Shown here: positions 48,396 through 58,841 of the stretch, piece after piece
Numbering within the stretch: the stretch's first letter is position 1
How the letters are laid out: every line of letters begins with the position of its first letter
Assembly (NCBI GenBank): GCA_903928115.1
Contig: CAIYPP010000032.1
Location: 23,864 to 87,863 of the forward strand
DNA length: 64,000 bases
Source: an uncultured Planctomycetota bacterium
GTDB lineage: Bacteria > Planctomycetota > UBA1135 > GCA-002686595
Direction: 5' to 3'
Position numbers and translations under genes: made by a program
The notes under the pieces: model-generated
What the model saw: the letters and a program-made list of their open reading frames with translations, nothing else
The model's database searches: none
What the model was told of the DNA's origin: nothing

Positions 48396-49350
48396 GCTCG
48401 AGGTCCTCTCTGGCCGCGGCCGCCGCGCTCTCGCCCTCCGCCGCGCGCACGACGCGCACGAACACGTCCTCGAGGGACACGCGCTCGAGCTCGATGCGAC
48501 GCGCAGGCCCGCGACGTACGAGCGCCTCGAACAGCTCCGCGGGCCGCGCAGCTTCGGCAAGCGAGAGCGCATAGCTGCGGCCGTCGCGCTGCAGGCGGGC
48601 CGAGAGGACACCGGGCAGCGCGGCGAGCTCGCCCTCGATTCCGGCGCTCGGTGCGAGCGGCTCGTAGGCGATCGAGCGCGGATCGAAGCGCGCGTGGATC
48701 TCCGGCAAGGTCGCGTCGAGCCGCTTCGCGCCGCGGTGGATCAGCACGATGCGGTCGCACACGCGCTCGGCCTGCTGCATCTGGTGCGTGCACAGCAAAA
48801 TCGTGCGACCTTCGCGGTGCAGCTCGCCGATCAAGCGATCGAGGACCACCGCATTGACGGGATCGAGACCGGAGAACGGCTCGTCCAAAATCAAGAGCTC
48901 CGGCTCGTGGATCACGGCCGCGATGAACTGCACCTTCTGCTGCATCCCCTTGGAGAGCTCCTGACAGCGCCGCTGCTGCACGTCGGGCAGCTCGATGCGC
49001 TCCAGCCAGCGTCGGACGCGCGCCGCGAGCCCGTCGCGCGGCACTCCCTTGAGGCGCGCGATGTAGGCGAGGTACTCCCCGACGCGCATCGTGCGGTACA
49101 GACCGCGCTCTTCCGGCAGGTAGCCGATGCGCTCCTTGGCCGCGAGCGCCCCCCCGCCGAGCACCTCGACCGTGCCGCGATCGGGGTACATGATCGACAG
49201 CACCATGCGGATCGTCGTGCTCTTGCCCGCGCCGTTGGGTCCGAGGACGCCGCACAGCGAGCCGCGCGGGATCTCGAGATCGAGCCCGGCGACCGCGACG
49301 CGGTCTCCAAAGCGTTTCTCGACCCCGCGGATGGAGATCGCGGCAGTCAT
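48379..49350 (-). CDS. ABC transporter ATPase (NatA-like)
   Basis: 323 residues from ATG 49350. Walker A GPNGAGKSTT, Q-loop region YLPEERGLYRTM, signature LSKGMQQK in place of LSGGQ, Walker B LLILDEPFSGLDP and switch His in LLCTHQM. A C-terminal domain of about 90 residues with VSLEDVFVRVVRAAEGE is usual for NatA/YhaQ types. Its stop lies within the permease gene. It is divergent from the SGNH hydrolase gene, 121 bases apart. Confidence 0.93.
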   Translation of the reverse strand: MTAAISIRGVEKRFGDRVAVAGLDLEIPRGSLCGVLGPNGAGKSTTIRMVLSIMYPDRGTVEVLGGGALAAKERIGYLPEERGLYRTMRVGEYLAYIARLKGVPRDGLAARVRRWLERIELPDVQQRRCQELSKGMQQKVQFIAAVIHEPELLILDEPFSGLDPVNAVVLDRLIGELHREGRTILLCTHQMQQAERVCDRIVLIHRGAKRLDATLPEIHARFDPRSIAYEPLAPSAGIEGELAALPGVLSARLQRDGRSYALSLAEAARPAELFEALVRRGPARRIELERVSLEDVFVRVVRAAEGESAAAAAREDLEHGKGD

Positions 49351-49471
49351 CGAATCGAGGTTCCCTCGGAGCACGACATGGACCGAGGATGTTGGCGCAG
49401 CGCGGGCCCGATTCCAAGGGGCAACGCACGCTGGAACTGGACCGGCTCGGGTGCGATTCTGCAGCCCGTCG

Positions 49472-50209
49472 ATGAACCTGCGACGCTCGATCCTGCTCGC
49501 ATGCGGCGCGCTGCTCGCGCTCGTCGCAGCGGCATGGTTCGACCTCGTCCCCGGCGGATGGCGGCTGCGCAGGCTCGCGGGCTTCGACGAAGCCGCCGCG
49601 CGCTACGAGCGCGACCGTGCGGCGCGGCGCGCCGCGTTCCGCGCGGAGCCCGTTCCGCCCGAGTGCGCCGTGTTCCTCGGCTCCTCGACGATCGAACGCT
49701 GGGATCTCGCGCGCTTCTTTCCCGGGGTCGCCGTGCTGAACCGAGGTATCGGCAACGAGCCTCTCGCAGAGCTCGACGCACGGCTGCTCGAGGATCTCCC
49801 CGAGAGCGCGCAGGTCGCGGTGCTCTACGCCGGCTCGGTCGACTTCCGTCGCGGTTCCCCGGAAGCGCAGGCCTCGCTGCCCGACTCCGTCGATCGCCTG
49901 CTCGCCAGGCTCAGCTGGGAGCGCCCCCGCTGTCGCGTGGTCCTGTTGGGCCTCCTGCCCGAGCGCGACATGCCGCCGGAGCGCGTGGAAGCGCTCGCCC
50001 GCACCAACGCCCATCTCGCCGCGCACGCCGAGGCTCGCGGGGCCATTTTCGTCGCGACCGCCCTTTCCCCGCTCGCGAACGCGGGCGGTTCCTTGTCGGA
50101 GGATTTTTCCAGCGACGCGCTGCACTTGTCCGACGAGGGCTACGCCCAGCTCTCCCGCTGGACCCTCCCCTTCCTCGCAGCCACGAACGAGCACGCCCCG
50201 CCACGATGA
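49472..50209 (+). CDS. SGNH/GDSL-type hydrolase, membrane-anchored or secreted
   Basis: 245 residues from ATG 49472 with an N-terminal hydrophobic segment (ILLACGALLALVAAAWF). SGNH blocks: VFLGSSTIERWDL (nucleophile Ser), LNRGIGNEPL, VLYAGSVDFRRG where the usual Asn is replaced, and SSDALHLSDEGYAQL with the DxxH. Relatives remove or add O-acyl groups on glycans. It is followed 34 bases later by the Wzx-like flippase gene and then a second SGNH gene, suggesting a glycan-modification operon. Confidence 0.85.
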   Translation: MNLRRSILLACGALLALVAAAWFDLVPGGWRLRRLAGFDEAAARYERDRAARRAAFRAEPVPPECAVFLGSSTIERWDLARFFPGVAVLNRGIGNEPLAELDARLLEDLPESAQVAVLYAGSVDFRRGSPEAQASLPDSVDRLLARLSWERPRCRVVLLGLLPERDMPPERVEALARTNAHLAAHAEARGAIFVATALSPLANAGGSLSEDFSSDALHLSDEGYAQLSRWTLPFLAATNEHAPPR

Positions 50210-50243
50210 ACCGCCCTCGACGTAGCCGCCGCGGAGGACGCGC

Positions 50244-51767
50244 GTGAGCCGCAGCATCGGGTCGAACACGGCGCTCAACGTGCTGCAGATCGCCGTGCTG
50301 ATGTTCCTCACGCCGTTCGTGCTGAGGACGCTCGGCGAGGAGCAGAACGGTGTGTGGGTTGCTGTCGTCTCGATGACGGGGGTGCTGCGGCTCCTCGTCC
50401 TCGGCGTCCCGATGGCGTCGGTGAAGTCGATCTCGCAGGCCAAGGGCCGGGGCGACCTCGCGGGCGTGAACCGCGCCATCTCGACGTGCCTCGCGATCAC
50501 CTTGGCGATGGGCGTCGTCGCGCTCGGACTCGGCTGGCTGCAGCGCGAGGCGTTCGAGCACGAGTACCTCGACGCGGCGCTCGGCAAGGCACTCACGGGC
50601 GATCAGCGCAGCGCTGCGGAGCTCGCTTTCCTTCTCTCCGCGCTCCAAGTCGCGGCCGCGTTTGCGATGCGGCTGCCCTACGGCATCCTCGAGGCCCACG
50701 ACGACTTCCCGATCCGCAACGCGCTGATGGGCGGAGAGCTCCTCGTGCGCGCAGGGCTCACCGTGGTGCTCTTGCCGCTCGCGCCGGATCTGTCCACCCT
50801 CGCGTGGATCCTCGTCGGGACGATGTGCATCGAGTTCGCGCTCGCATGGCTCGCCGTGATCCGACGCCATCCCGGTACGCACTTCTCGCTCGCGAGCTTC
50901 GACCGCTCCCTCGTGCGGGAGATCCTCTCGTTCAGCGTCTTCGCCATGCTGCTCAACGTCGGCACGCTGCTCGCGTTCCGGCTCGATGCGCTCGTGATCG
51001 GCCGCTGGCTCGACGCACAGGCCATCACGCAGTTCGACATGGGCAACAAGTTCTTCGAGCCGCTGACGGGCTTCGTCATCGGCATCGGGGCCGTCGTGAT
51101 GCCCGCCGCAAGCCGCCTCAAGGCCGGTGGGCGCCTCGTCGATCTTCGCCCCGTTCTGCTGAAGTGGACGCGCATCTCGTTCTCGCTCGTGCTCGCCGTG
51201 GGCGTGTTCCTCGTGCTGCTCGGACCGGACTTCCTCGCGCTGTGGGTCGGCGAAGAGTTCCGTGGACCGGCTGGAGACGTGCTGCGGGTCCTGATGGTGT
51301 CGTTCGCGCTCTACCTGCCTGTGCGCGGCGTCGCCCTGCCGATCCTCATGGGCCTCGGACACCCCGTGCAGCCGACCGTCGCGCTGCTCGCGATGGGGCT
51401 CGTCAATGTCGGGCTCTCCATCGCACTCGTCGGCCCCTACGGAATCGTCGGCGTCGCGCTCGGCACGGCGATCCCCAACGTGCTCTTCTCGCTGTTCGTC
51501 GCGGCGCTCGCGTGCCGCGAGCTCGCAGTCCCCGCGCGCGAATACCTCGCCTACGGCATTGGGAAGCCGCTGTGCGGCGCACTGCCAGCCGTCGCGGCGG
51601 TCCTCCTCTACAAGTCTTCGTTCGAGATCGACACGTGGATCGAGCTCGCGGCGGGCGGACTCGTCGCCTGCACGGTCCTCGGTGTCTCATGGGTCACGTT
51701 CGTGCTGCGCGATGACCCGTGGATCGCCCTGCCTGGCCCGTTGCGCAAGCTCGGAGGCCGCTCGTGA
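50244..51767 (+). CDS. Polysaccharide flippase-like protein (Wzx/MATE superfamily)
   Basis: 507 residues from GTG 50244 with about fourteen hydrophobic helices. The N-terminal SNTALNVLQIAVLMFLTPFVLRTLGEEQNGVW (in parts), FDMGNKFFEPLTGFV and SFALYLPVRGVALPILMGLGH follow the layout of oligosaccharide flippases that move lipid-linked repeat units across the inner membrane. The last base of its stop region overlaps the next start in GTGA. It sits between two SGNH hydrolase genes. Confidence 0.88.
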   Translation: MSRSIGSNTALNVLQIAVLMFLTPFVLRTLGEEQNGVWVAVVSMTGVLRLLVLGVPMASVKSISQAKGRGDLAGVNRAISTCLAITLAMGVVALGLGWLQREAFEHEYLDAALGKALTGDQRSAAELAFLLSALQVAAAFAMRLPYGILEAHDDFPIRNALMGGELLVRAGLTVVLLPLAPDLSTLAWILVGTMCIEFALAWLAVIRRHPGTHFSLASFDRSLVREILSFSVFAMLLNVGTLLAFRLDALVIGRWLDAQAITQFDMGNKFFEPLTGFVIGIGAVVMPAASRLKAGGRLVDLRPVLLKWTRISFSLVLAVGVFLVLLGPDFLALWVGEEFRGPAGDVLRVLMVSFALYLPVRGVALPILMGLGHPVQPTVALLAMGLVNVGLSIALVGPYGIVGVALGTAIPNVLFSLFVAALACRELAVPAREYLAYGIGKPLCGALPAVAAVLLYKSSFEIDTWIELAAGGLVACTVLGVSWVTFVLRDDPWIALPGPLRKLGGRS

Positions 51768-52900
51768 ACCTCGCCGCGCTCGCCTTTGCGTCCGGCGCGT
51801 TCCTCGCAGCGTCGGAGCTCGCCGCGCGCGCGGCATGGCGCGCCGGCCACGGTTACTTCGTCTGGCGACCGCGCGAGCGGACGCACATGCAGCTCGACCG
51901 CGCGGCGCTCCCCAGCCTCGAGCCGCTCGTGCGCTTCGAGGTCAACTCTGAGGGCGAGCGCGGCGACGAGCTGCCTGCCGATCGTCGCGGGCTCTTTCGC
52001 GTGCTGGTCGCAGGCGGAAGCGCGGCGGAAGGCTACATGCTCGACCAGCCGAGCTCGTGGCCTGGCGCACTGCAGGCACGTCTGCGCTCGCCCGCGGCTC
52101 TCGAGACACTGCGGGCGCGACAGGTCCACGTCGGCAACATCGCGCGCTCGCTCGTGCCCTGCGAGACTGTGCGCGCGATGCTGGAGCGCTCGCTCCCGCG
52201 CTACGAGAAGCTCGACCTCGTGCTCTTGATGGTCGGCGCCTCCGACGCCGTCGCGTGGATGGAGCAGCGCTGCCCCGTGCCCCTGCCCGCCGCGAAGTTC
52301 GGGCTCGACTACATGTTCGACGAGCACTGCGAGCGGCGCTTCGGCTGGAAGCCCCAAGACCTCGCACTCCGTGCGTGGGTCGAGCGCCTCACGCGCGCCC
52401 ATCGCGCGCCGCGCATCCGCGAACGCACGGGCGCGAAGCTCGTCGAGCTGCGGGCACGCCGCCGCAATGCGCAGCGCTGGATCGACACGACGCCGGATCC
52501 CGAGCCGATGCTCGCGCGCTTCGAGGAACAACTCTCCGCCCTGATCGAGCTCTCGCGTGCCAAGGGGGCGCGCGTGATCGTCGTCCGGCAGCCGTGGTTC
52601 GACAAGGAGCTCGACGCCGCCGAAGAAGCGGTGATGTGGAACTTCTGCATCGGACGGCCCTACGTCGAGAAGACCACGGAGTACTACACGCACCCGCTGG
52701 TGCGCAGCCTGCTCACCGCGCTCGACGCGCGCGCGGAGCAGACCGCGCAACGCCTAGGGGTCGAGGAGCTCGACCTGCGGAGCGCCGTCGCGCCGAACCT
52801 CGAGAACTACTACGATTACCTGCACTTCACGCCGCAGGGCGCGCAGCTCGTCGCCGAGGCCGTGGCGCGCAAGGTCCTCGCGGTGCGCGGCGCGACTTGA
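51764..52900 (+). CDS. SGNH-hydrolase-like protein, second copy
   Basis: 378 residues from GTG 51764 (GTGA overlap with the flippase gene). The N-terminus (LAALAFASGAFLAASELAARAA) is a membrane or signal segment. SGNH blocks: FRVLVAGGSAAEGYML with the Ser, VHVGNIARSLVPCET, VLLMVGASDAVAWM and YYDYLHFTPQGAQLV with the DxxH. The middle (about 160-270) is a long insert. Not a close copy of the SGNH protein two genes upstream. Probably acts on the glycan exported by the flippase; inferred from context. Confidence 0.8.
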   Translation: MNLAALAFASGAFLAASELAARAAWRAGHGYFVWRPRERTHMQLDRAALPSLEPLVRFEVNSEGERGDELPADRRGLFRVLVAGGSAAEGYMLDQPSSWPGALQARLRSPAALETLRARQVHVGNIARSLVPCETVRAMLERSLPRYEKLDLVLLMVGASDAVAWMEQRCPVPLPAAKFGLDYMFDEHCERRFGWKPQDLALRAWVERLTRAHRAPRIRERTGAKLVELRARRRNAQRWIDTTPDPEPMLARFEEQLSALIELSRAKGARVIVVRQPWFDKELDAAEEAVMWNFCIGRPYVEKTTEYYTHPLVRSLLTALDARAEQTAQRLGVEELDLRSAVAPNLENYYDYLHFTPQGAQLVAEAVARKVLAVRGAT

Positions 52901-52907
52901 GCCGTGC

Positions 52908-55042
52908 TCACGGCGCGCGCTCGAGGTCGACCTCGAGCACAGCGAATCCATCGAGCTCGAAGTGCTCGACTTCGAGCGTGTGCTTTCCTAGCGCGTCGAA
53001 GCCCACGACCGCGCTGTCCGTGGTCGGTCCGTGGTGCGTCCAATTGTCGATCACCGTCCGCCCGTCGACGCGCACGCGCACGCCGTCATCGGAACGGGTG
53101 ACGACGCGCCAGAGCCCTCCCGGCAGCGTGATCCGCGCACTCGCCAGTGTTCCGAAGCGCTCCCGCGGGAGCGATGCCGCGCCCACCGCCGCGCCCAGCT
53201 CCCCAAGCTGCGACGGGCCGTCGTTCCCATAACGAAGCTTCAGATCGGACAAACGAGTCGACACGCCGCGCGAGACTTCCGAACGCCATGCTGCGGCATC
53301 GGAGCGCGGATCGGTCGTGTAGCTCCCGCAGGTCACATCCCACACCATGCCCAGCGCCAGCGCACGCGCCGTGAGCGTCTCGGTCGGAACTCGCACGCGC
53401 AGCTCGTACTCGACGGCGTCCCCCGCCTTGCGCGGAGAAAGCAGGTAAAGCGCGGGATCCACGCTCGTGTCCATCCGCACCCGCATCTGCGGCCCCGCAT
53501 CAACGGCGATGGGAACTTCGTTGCCGAGCAGACGCCACACGTGCTCGCCCCCGCGATCCCCGAGACGCTGCAGGAACGGAGCGACCCAGTCGTAGGGCCC
53601 CCACTCCGTCATCACGATCCGATCGCGACCCTCGAGCGCCTTGCGAGCCCCCACGGCTTTCCGAGTACCGGGTAGCGCGGCGATCGCCGCTTCGTCGATC
53701 GGAGTCGTGAGCAGCGGCGGCTGTGCTTCGAGCACCGAAGCGTCCTCGTCGACACGCCAGCGCGAGCGATCGGCACCTTCCTGCGCAGGGTCGAAGCTCA
53801 CGCGCTGCGTCGGGCCGCGAACCTCGAGCTGAACGCCGTCGGAATCGAAGCGATTGAGGCGCAGCACGTGATCGCCGGAGTCCGTCGAGTTGACCCGCGC
53901 CCACGGCTTGGACATGAGCTCCGCGTCGTCATCCCACCAAAGCTCGACCGCGCGCGCATTGCGGGCGAACGTGTTGCCGGCGATGACCCACCCGCTGCCG
54001 TGCTCGACCGCGATGCCCGCGAGCGTGTTCTCCGCCAGCTCGTTGCCGCGCACCTGCGTCCGTGCCGAATATCCGCCCCAGACTCCGTAGTTGGAGCCGA
54101 TGAGCCGATTGCGCGCGAAGAGGTTGTCGAACGAAAACGTCAGCTCGATGCCAATCGCCGCCGCGTAGGAAAAGTCGTTCCCGTAGATCAGGTTGCGGTT
54201 GCAGCCGACTCCCGCGCGCTCGCCGTGCTCCAGCGCGTCGTTCCCCGCGAAGCCAAAGAGACCATCCCCACCGTGCGTCGCGGAGTTGAGAGCGATCGTG
54301 TTGTCGCTCGACTGCTCGAACAAGAGGATCCCAGCCGAGTCCTGCCCGCGCGCATACACCCCGTGGCTGTAGCCTCGGATGCAGAAGTCGAAGCTGTTGC
54401 GCGCGATCTTGTTGCGCGAGCTGCGGTACAGCGCGAGTCCCCAGCCGGAGAGAAAGCTCATGTCGTTGTCGTAGACGAGCGAGTCGTCCACGGCGCGCAG
54501 GCAGATGCCATTCTGGCCACGTCGAGCTCGGTTGCGGCGCAGCGTCACACCCTTCGACGACTCGACGTAGAGCGCCGCCCCATAGCTCGTGAGCCACTCA
54601 TTCCCGTCGTTCTCGTGCGGCCACAGCCAGTCCGAGAGATCCTCGGCGGCGCTCGTCGAGCGCAGTCGATGGGCGAAGTTGCCGCTGAGCTCGCAGCCTT
54701 CGACCACGAGCCCATCGGCGTCGCTCGCCCACACTGCGGCGCGCAGACCCGACGCCTGAAGCCCCTGAACCGTCACGTTGCGGGCGCGCACACGGACGCC
54801 GACTCCGCGCAGGCTATCGAGCGGAGCGTCACTGGGCGCGCCGCGCAGAACGGTGCGCGTGAACGTGACCGTGATGCCATCCGTCACGATCTGCACGATT
54901 CCGTCGCCCTCGTCATCGACGATCGGCGCAGCGCCAGGCTCGAGGATGCACGACTCGCGCACGACGAGGTCGTCGCGGTCGAGGAGAACCACCGGCAGCC
55001 GTCCCTGCGCGGCGAGCGCGAACGCAAAGGACGCCAGCACGG

Positions 55043-55046
<4 letters not shown>
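52908..55046 (-). CDS. NosD-like parallel beta-helix protein with C-terminal PA14 domain
   Basis: 712 residues from GTG 55046 (GTGA overlap with the HD gene), with a signal peptide (VLASFAFALAAQG). Residues about 80-400 are right-handed beta-helix repeats of the NosD/PbH1 kind: VEGCELSGNFAHRL, LRRNRARRGQNGICLRAVDDSLVYDND (in parts), SRNKIARNSFDF, NRNLIYGNDFSYAAAIGIEL and VIAGNTFARNARAVEL. The C-terminal 90 residues read as PA14, with SDDGVRVRVDGRTVIDNW and GFDALGKHTLEVEHFE, a carbohydrate-binding fold. NosD works with the NosFY ABC transporter. A fused ABC protein heads this same operon. Last of six coupled genes. Confidence 0.85.
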
Positions 55047-55617
<571 letters not shown>

Positions 55618-55621
<4 letters not shown>

Positions 55622-57264
55622 TTCGCCGCCGCCTCGAATCGCAGGACCTCGAACCAACCCGAGCGCGGCTCGCCCTTGCGCTTGTACGCCACGAGCAGCT
55701 CGTCGCCGGCACCCACGATCAGCTCCGCGCACTCCATGCTGACGAGCTCGATCGAGTCGGGGTCCTTCAGGACCACCGTACGATCCGCCGCCCGCCCGCC
55801 CGTGAGCAGCGCCGCGCGCTGCTGCACGAGGTCCCCGAGCGCGTCGACGACCCGATCCAAGTCCCACACCGCGCCCTTTTCGTCGAAGAGCAGCTCGCGC
55901 AGCCGACGCTCGCCGCGCCGATCTCGGGTCGCCTCATCCGCACGAGAGATCCACGCCTCCACGCCGCGCTTGTCTTGCTGCAAGAGCAGCACGTCTTCGC
56001 GACCGTCACCGTCGACGTCGCCGCGCGCGCTCGGCCGGAACTGCTTCTCGACGTCCGTGAAGCGCTCGAGCACCTTCTCAGGGTTCTTCGCGAGACCGAT
56101 GATGCCCGGCAATCGCACGGAGAGCTCGTTCGACAGGCTCGGCCCCGACTCGAAGCGCCCCTCGCCGACGTTCGCGTATCCGAGCACGCGCATCTGGATG
56201 TCCCACTCGCTGAAGAGCCCACGCAGGATGGTCGCCAGCGTCGGGATCTGCACCTTCACGAGCAGCAAGTCCGGAAGCTCGTCCGCGTCGAGCGGATGCA
56301 CGAGCAGCGCGGTGATGTCCTCGGCAGTCTTGAGGATCGCGGAAGGCTGCGTGAACTGCGGCCCCTCGCTCGTACCGCGGAAGACCCAAACCTTGCGGCG
56401 GTGTCCGATCACATAGTCGGGGATGCGATCGCCGTCGAGATCTCGGGAGGAGTACGACGCCTTGTCGCCCGCGCTGAGCGTGCCACCGAGCGCGAAGCCG
56501 GAGGCCTCGGTCGTGTCCCGGAAGATCGAAAGATCGACGGCGACGTCCGCTTCGAGCGGAAACGAGCCGTCGTCCCGCTGCAGGTGGAACGCTCGGCGAT
56601 TCCCTTGCTCGACGAGCAGGTCGGGGCGTCCGTCGCCGTTGACGTCGCGCGTCGCCAGCCCGGGGATCGCGAACGAGCTCTCGAGCGAGTCCGACAGGTA
56701 CTCGGCGTCGTGGCTGCCCCAGCGAGCGACTTCCACCGAGATCGTCGCCATCTTGCGGAACGCAGGTACGCGCTGCTCGGTGCCGAGCGACGCGAGCCAC
56801 AGCTCGACCCCCGCCAGCGTCGGCACGACGATGTCGTCGAGCCCGTCCATGTTGACGTCCTGCGCGATCGGCGCGAGCGACGGTGCCTCCAACCGCAGCG
56901 CGAAGCGCGCGCGCGGAATCCAAGTCTGGCCGTCCTTCGCGATCTCCCCACCCGCGAGCACGGCATAAGCGACCGTGCCCGACGGAGACAAGCTCACGAG
57001 GTACGTCGAGCCAGCGTACGTCGCGAAGGCGAGCAGCGAGCGCTGCGGGCTCGAGAGCTGCAGCGCCCCCACGGGCGCTGCGCCTTCGCGCGCGTGAAGC
57101 GTCCGCACGCGGCCATCGCGGCCGATGGCCACGACCTCGGCGACGCCGTCCGCGTCGAGGTCCAACACGCGGTGGCACGCCAACTCGAGCCCGGGATCGA
57201 GAACGAGCGCGGCCGTCGGAGCCGGCGCTGCCTGCGCCAACAACGCGAAGAAGAGCGCGCTCAT
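55618..57264 (-). CDS. Secreted FG-GAP/VCBS-repeat protein, copy B
   Basis: 548 residues from ATG 57264 (ATGA overlap), with a signal peptide (MSALFFALLAQAAPAPTA). At least six FG-GAP-type loops: DLDADGVAEVVA, DVNMDGLDDIVV, DVNGDGRPDLLV, DLDGDRIPDYVI, DADELPDLLL and DVDGDGREDVLLL. They are spread along the chain as in a seven-bladed propeller of the integrin-alpha type, whose loops often bind Ca2+. The protein ends in a short beta segment (GWFEVLRFEAAAK). The neighbouring copy A has the same plan. Role unknown; extracytoplasmic binding or structure is likely. Confidence 0.88.
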
Positions 57265-58841
57265 CCGAACCTCACCAGGAGCACCTGCGCCGGATCGATC
57301 ACGAGCACCGACGGCTTGGTTTCGCCCGCGCGCGGCGGAACCAGTTCGACCTCGGCGTCCTCGTGGATCGAGGTCTCCCACAGCGGCTTGTCGAACAGCG
57401 TCCACGCGGACTTGTCTCCGCTCCCCTGTGAGCGCAGGAACATGACGCGCAGCTTCTCCGGCTCGTCGCGCACGAGGAGCTCGCTCAGTCCGTCTCCGGT
57501 GAGGTCCCCGCAGAACTCCGCGGTCAGTTGGAAGCGCTCCAGCGGGATCGTGCGCTTCCACGACACGTCGGGCTGCCGCGAGAGCACGCCCTTGCGGTTG
57601 CGGTAGATGTACAGCTCCGCGTCGATCGACTTCGACGATGCGCTGCGCAGCTGGTCGATCAGATCGGGGCGCACGGCACGCAGGACGAGCTCGGGAAACT
57701 GGTCGCCGTCCAAGTCCACGAAGCGCGGCCCCGAGATGAAGCCCGCGAACACGAGCAGGCTCGACGGCCGCCCTTCCTTGCCAAACAGCGCGGGGCCCTC
57801 CTTTGCGGCGGCTTGGGTGAAGAAGAGTCCCTGTGTGCGCACGTCTTCGGAGCGCTTGTCGCCCGCAAAGATCACACAGTCCGCGCGTCGGTCGAGGTCA
57901 AGGTCGACGGCGTGCGAGCTATAGGACGTATCGAGTCGCCGCGACGCGTCGACGTCGACGGGGAGCTCGAGCGAGTGCTGAACCTGCGCCGCGAACGCGC
58001 CGCGCTCCTGCGCAAAGACGTGCAAATGGTGCGAGGTCTGCACGATGAGGTCGAGGTCGCCGTCGCCGTCCCAGTCGCCAAAGTGCGGCGCACTCACGCT
58101 CTCGCTCGACTGCGCGAGCACCGCGGGACGCGTGCCCAGCGTCTCTTCCTCGCCTTCCGTCAGCTCCAGTGTGTAACTCGGCCGCTGCCGACGGCCGCGC
58201 ACCGCGGGACCTTCGCGGCGCGTCGCGGAGACCCAAGCGCCGCCGACGTCGGACTCCTCCGGTACAACCAGTCGGCTCGCAACGCCGAGCGGTGCACCCG
58301 CCTCGCGCGGGCGGCGCTGCGCGACGAGCAGAAACCCACCTGGCTCCGGCAGCACGAGATCGTCGAGACCGTCGCGATCGAGGTCGAGCACCCCGTCCTG
58401 CCACACATAGACCGTCGAGGGATCCGGGACCTGCCAGAGGAAGTTGCACTCGACGATGCGCTCCGCCCGCAGCTCGCCGGCGAGCGGAGACTGCGCGTAG
58501 ACGCCACCGGCGTTGAAGAGCAGGAGCTCGCTGCCGCTCGCAGGGAGCACGTCCGCGGTCGCGATCGCCACCACATCGGGAGTGAGTTCGATGATCTTTT
58601 CACGCTCGTAGCTCGCACCGCTCCCGCGCCAAACCTCGACGCGCCGACCGCTCGCCTTGCCGCGCGCGCACGCGGCGATCAGCACCTCGCTCTGCTTGTC
58701 TCCGTCGAGATCGGCCAAGAGCGCCGAGACCGGCTTCCAGTCGGCGCCCATCGCGAGCGTCGCGACGCTCGCGAGCTCCGGCTTGGGCGTCTTCGGCGCA
58801 CTCGCCTGCGCCAGACACAGGAAGAAGAACTCCGGAATCAT
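57261..58841 (-). CDS. Secreted FG-GAP/VCBS-repeat protein, copy A
   Basis: 526 residues from ATG 58841 (ATGA overlap), with a short signal peptide (IPEFFFLCLAQASA). FG-GAP-type loops: DLDGDKQSEVLI, DLDRDGLDDLVL, DWDGDGDLDLIV, DLDLDRRADCVIF, DLDGDQFPELVL and DLTGDGLSELLV. Same architecture as copy B next door, but the two sequences have diverged strongly outside the loops. Together they may form a heteromeric propeller pair. Role unknown. Confidence 0.88.
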   Translation of the reverse strand: MIPEFFFLCLAQASAPKTPKPELASVATLAMGADWKPVSALLADLDGDKQSEVLIAACARGKASGRRVEVWRGSGASYEREKIIELTPDVVAIATADVLPASGSELLLFNAGGVYAQSPLAGELRAERIVECNFLWQVPDPSTVYVWQDGVLDLDRDGLDDLVLPEPGGFLLVAQRRPREAGAPLGVASRLVVPEESDVGGAWVSATRREGPAVRGRRQRPSYTLELTEGEEETLGTRPAVLAQSSESVSAPHFGDWDGDGDLDLIVQTSHHLHVFAQERGAFAAQVQHSLELPVDVDASRRLDTSYSSHAVDLDLDRRADCVIFAGDKRSEDVRTQGLFFTQAAAKEGPALFGKEGRPSSLLVFAGFISGPRFVDLDGDQFPELVLRAVRPDLIDQLRSASSKSIDAELYIYRNRKGVLSRQPDVSWKRTIPLERFQLTAEFCGDLTGDGLSELLVRDEPEKLRVMFLRSQGSGDKSAWTLFDKPLWETSIHEDAEVELVPPRAGETKPSVLVIDPAQVLLVRFG

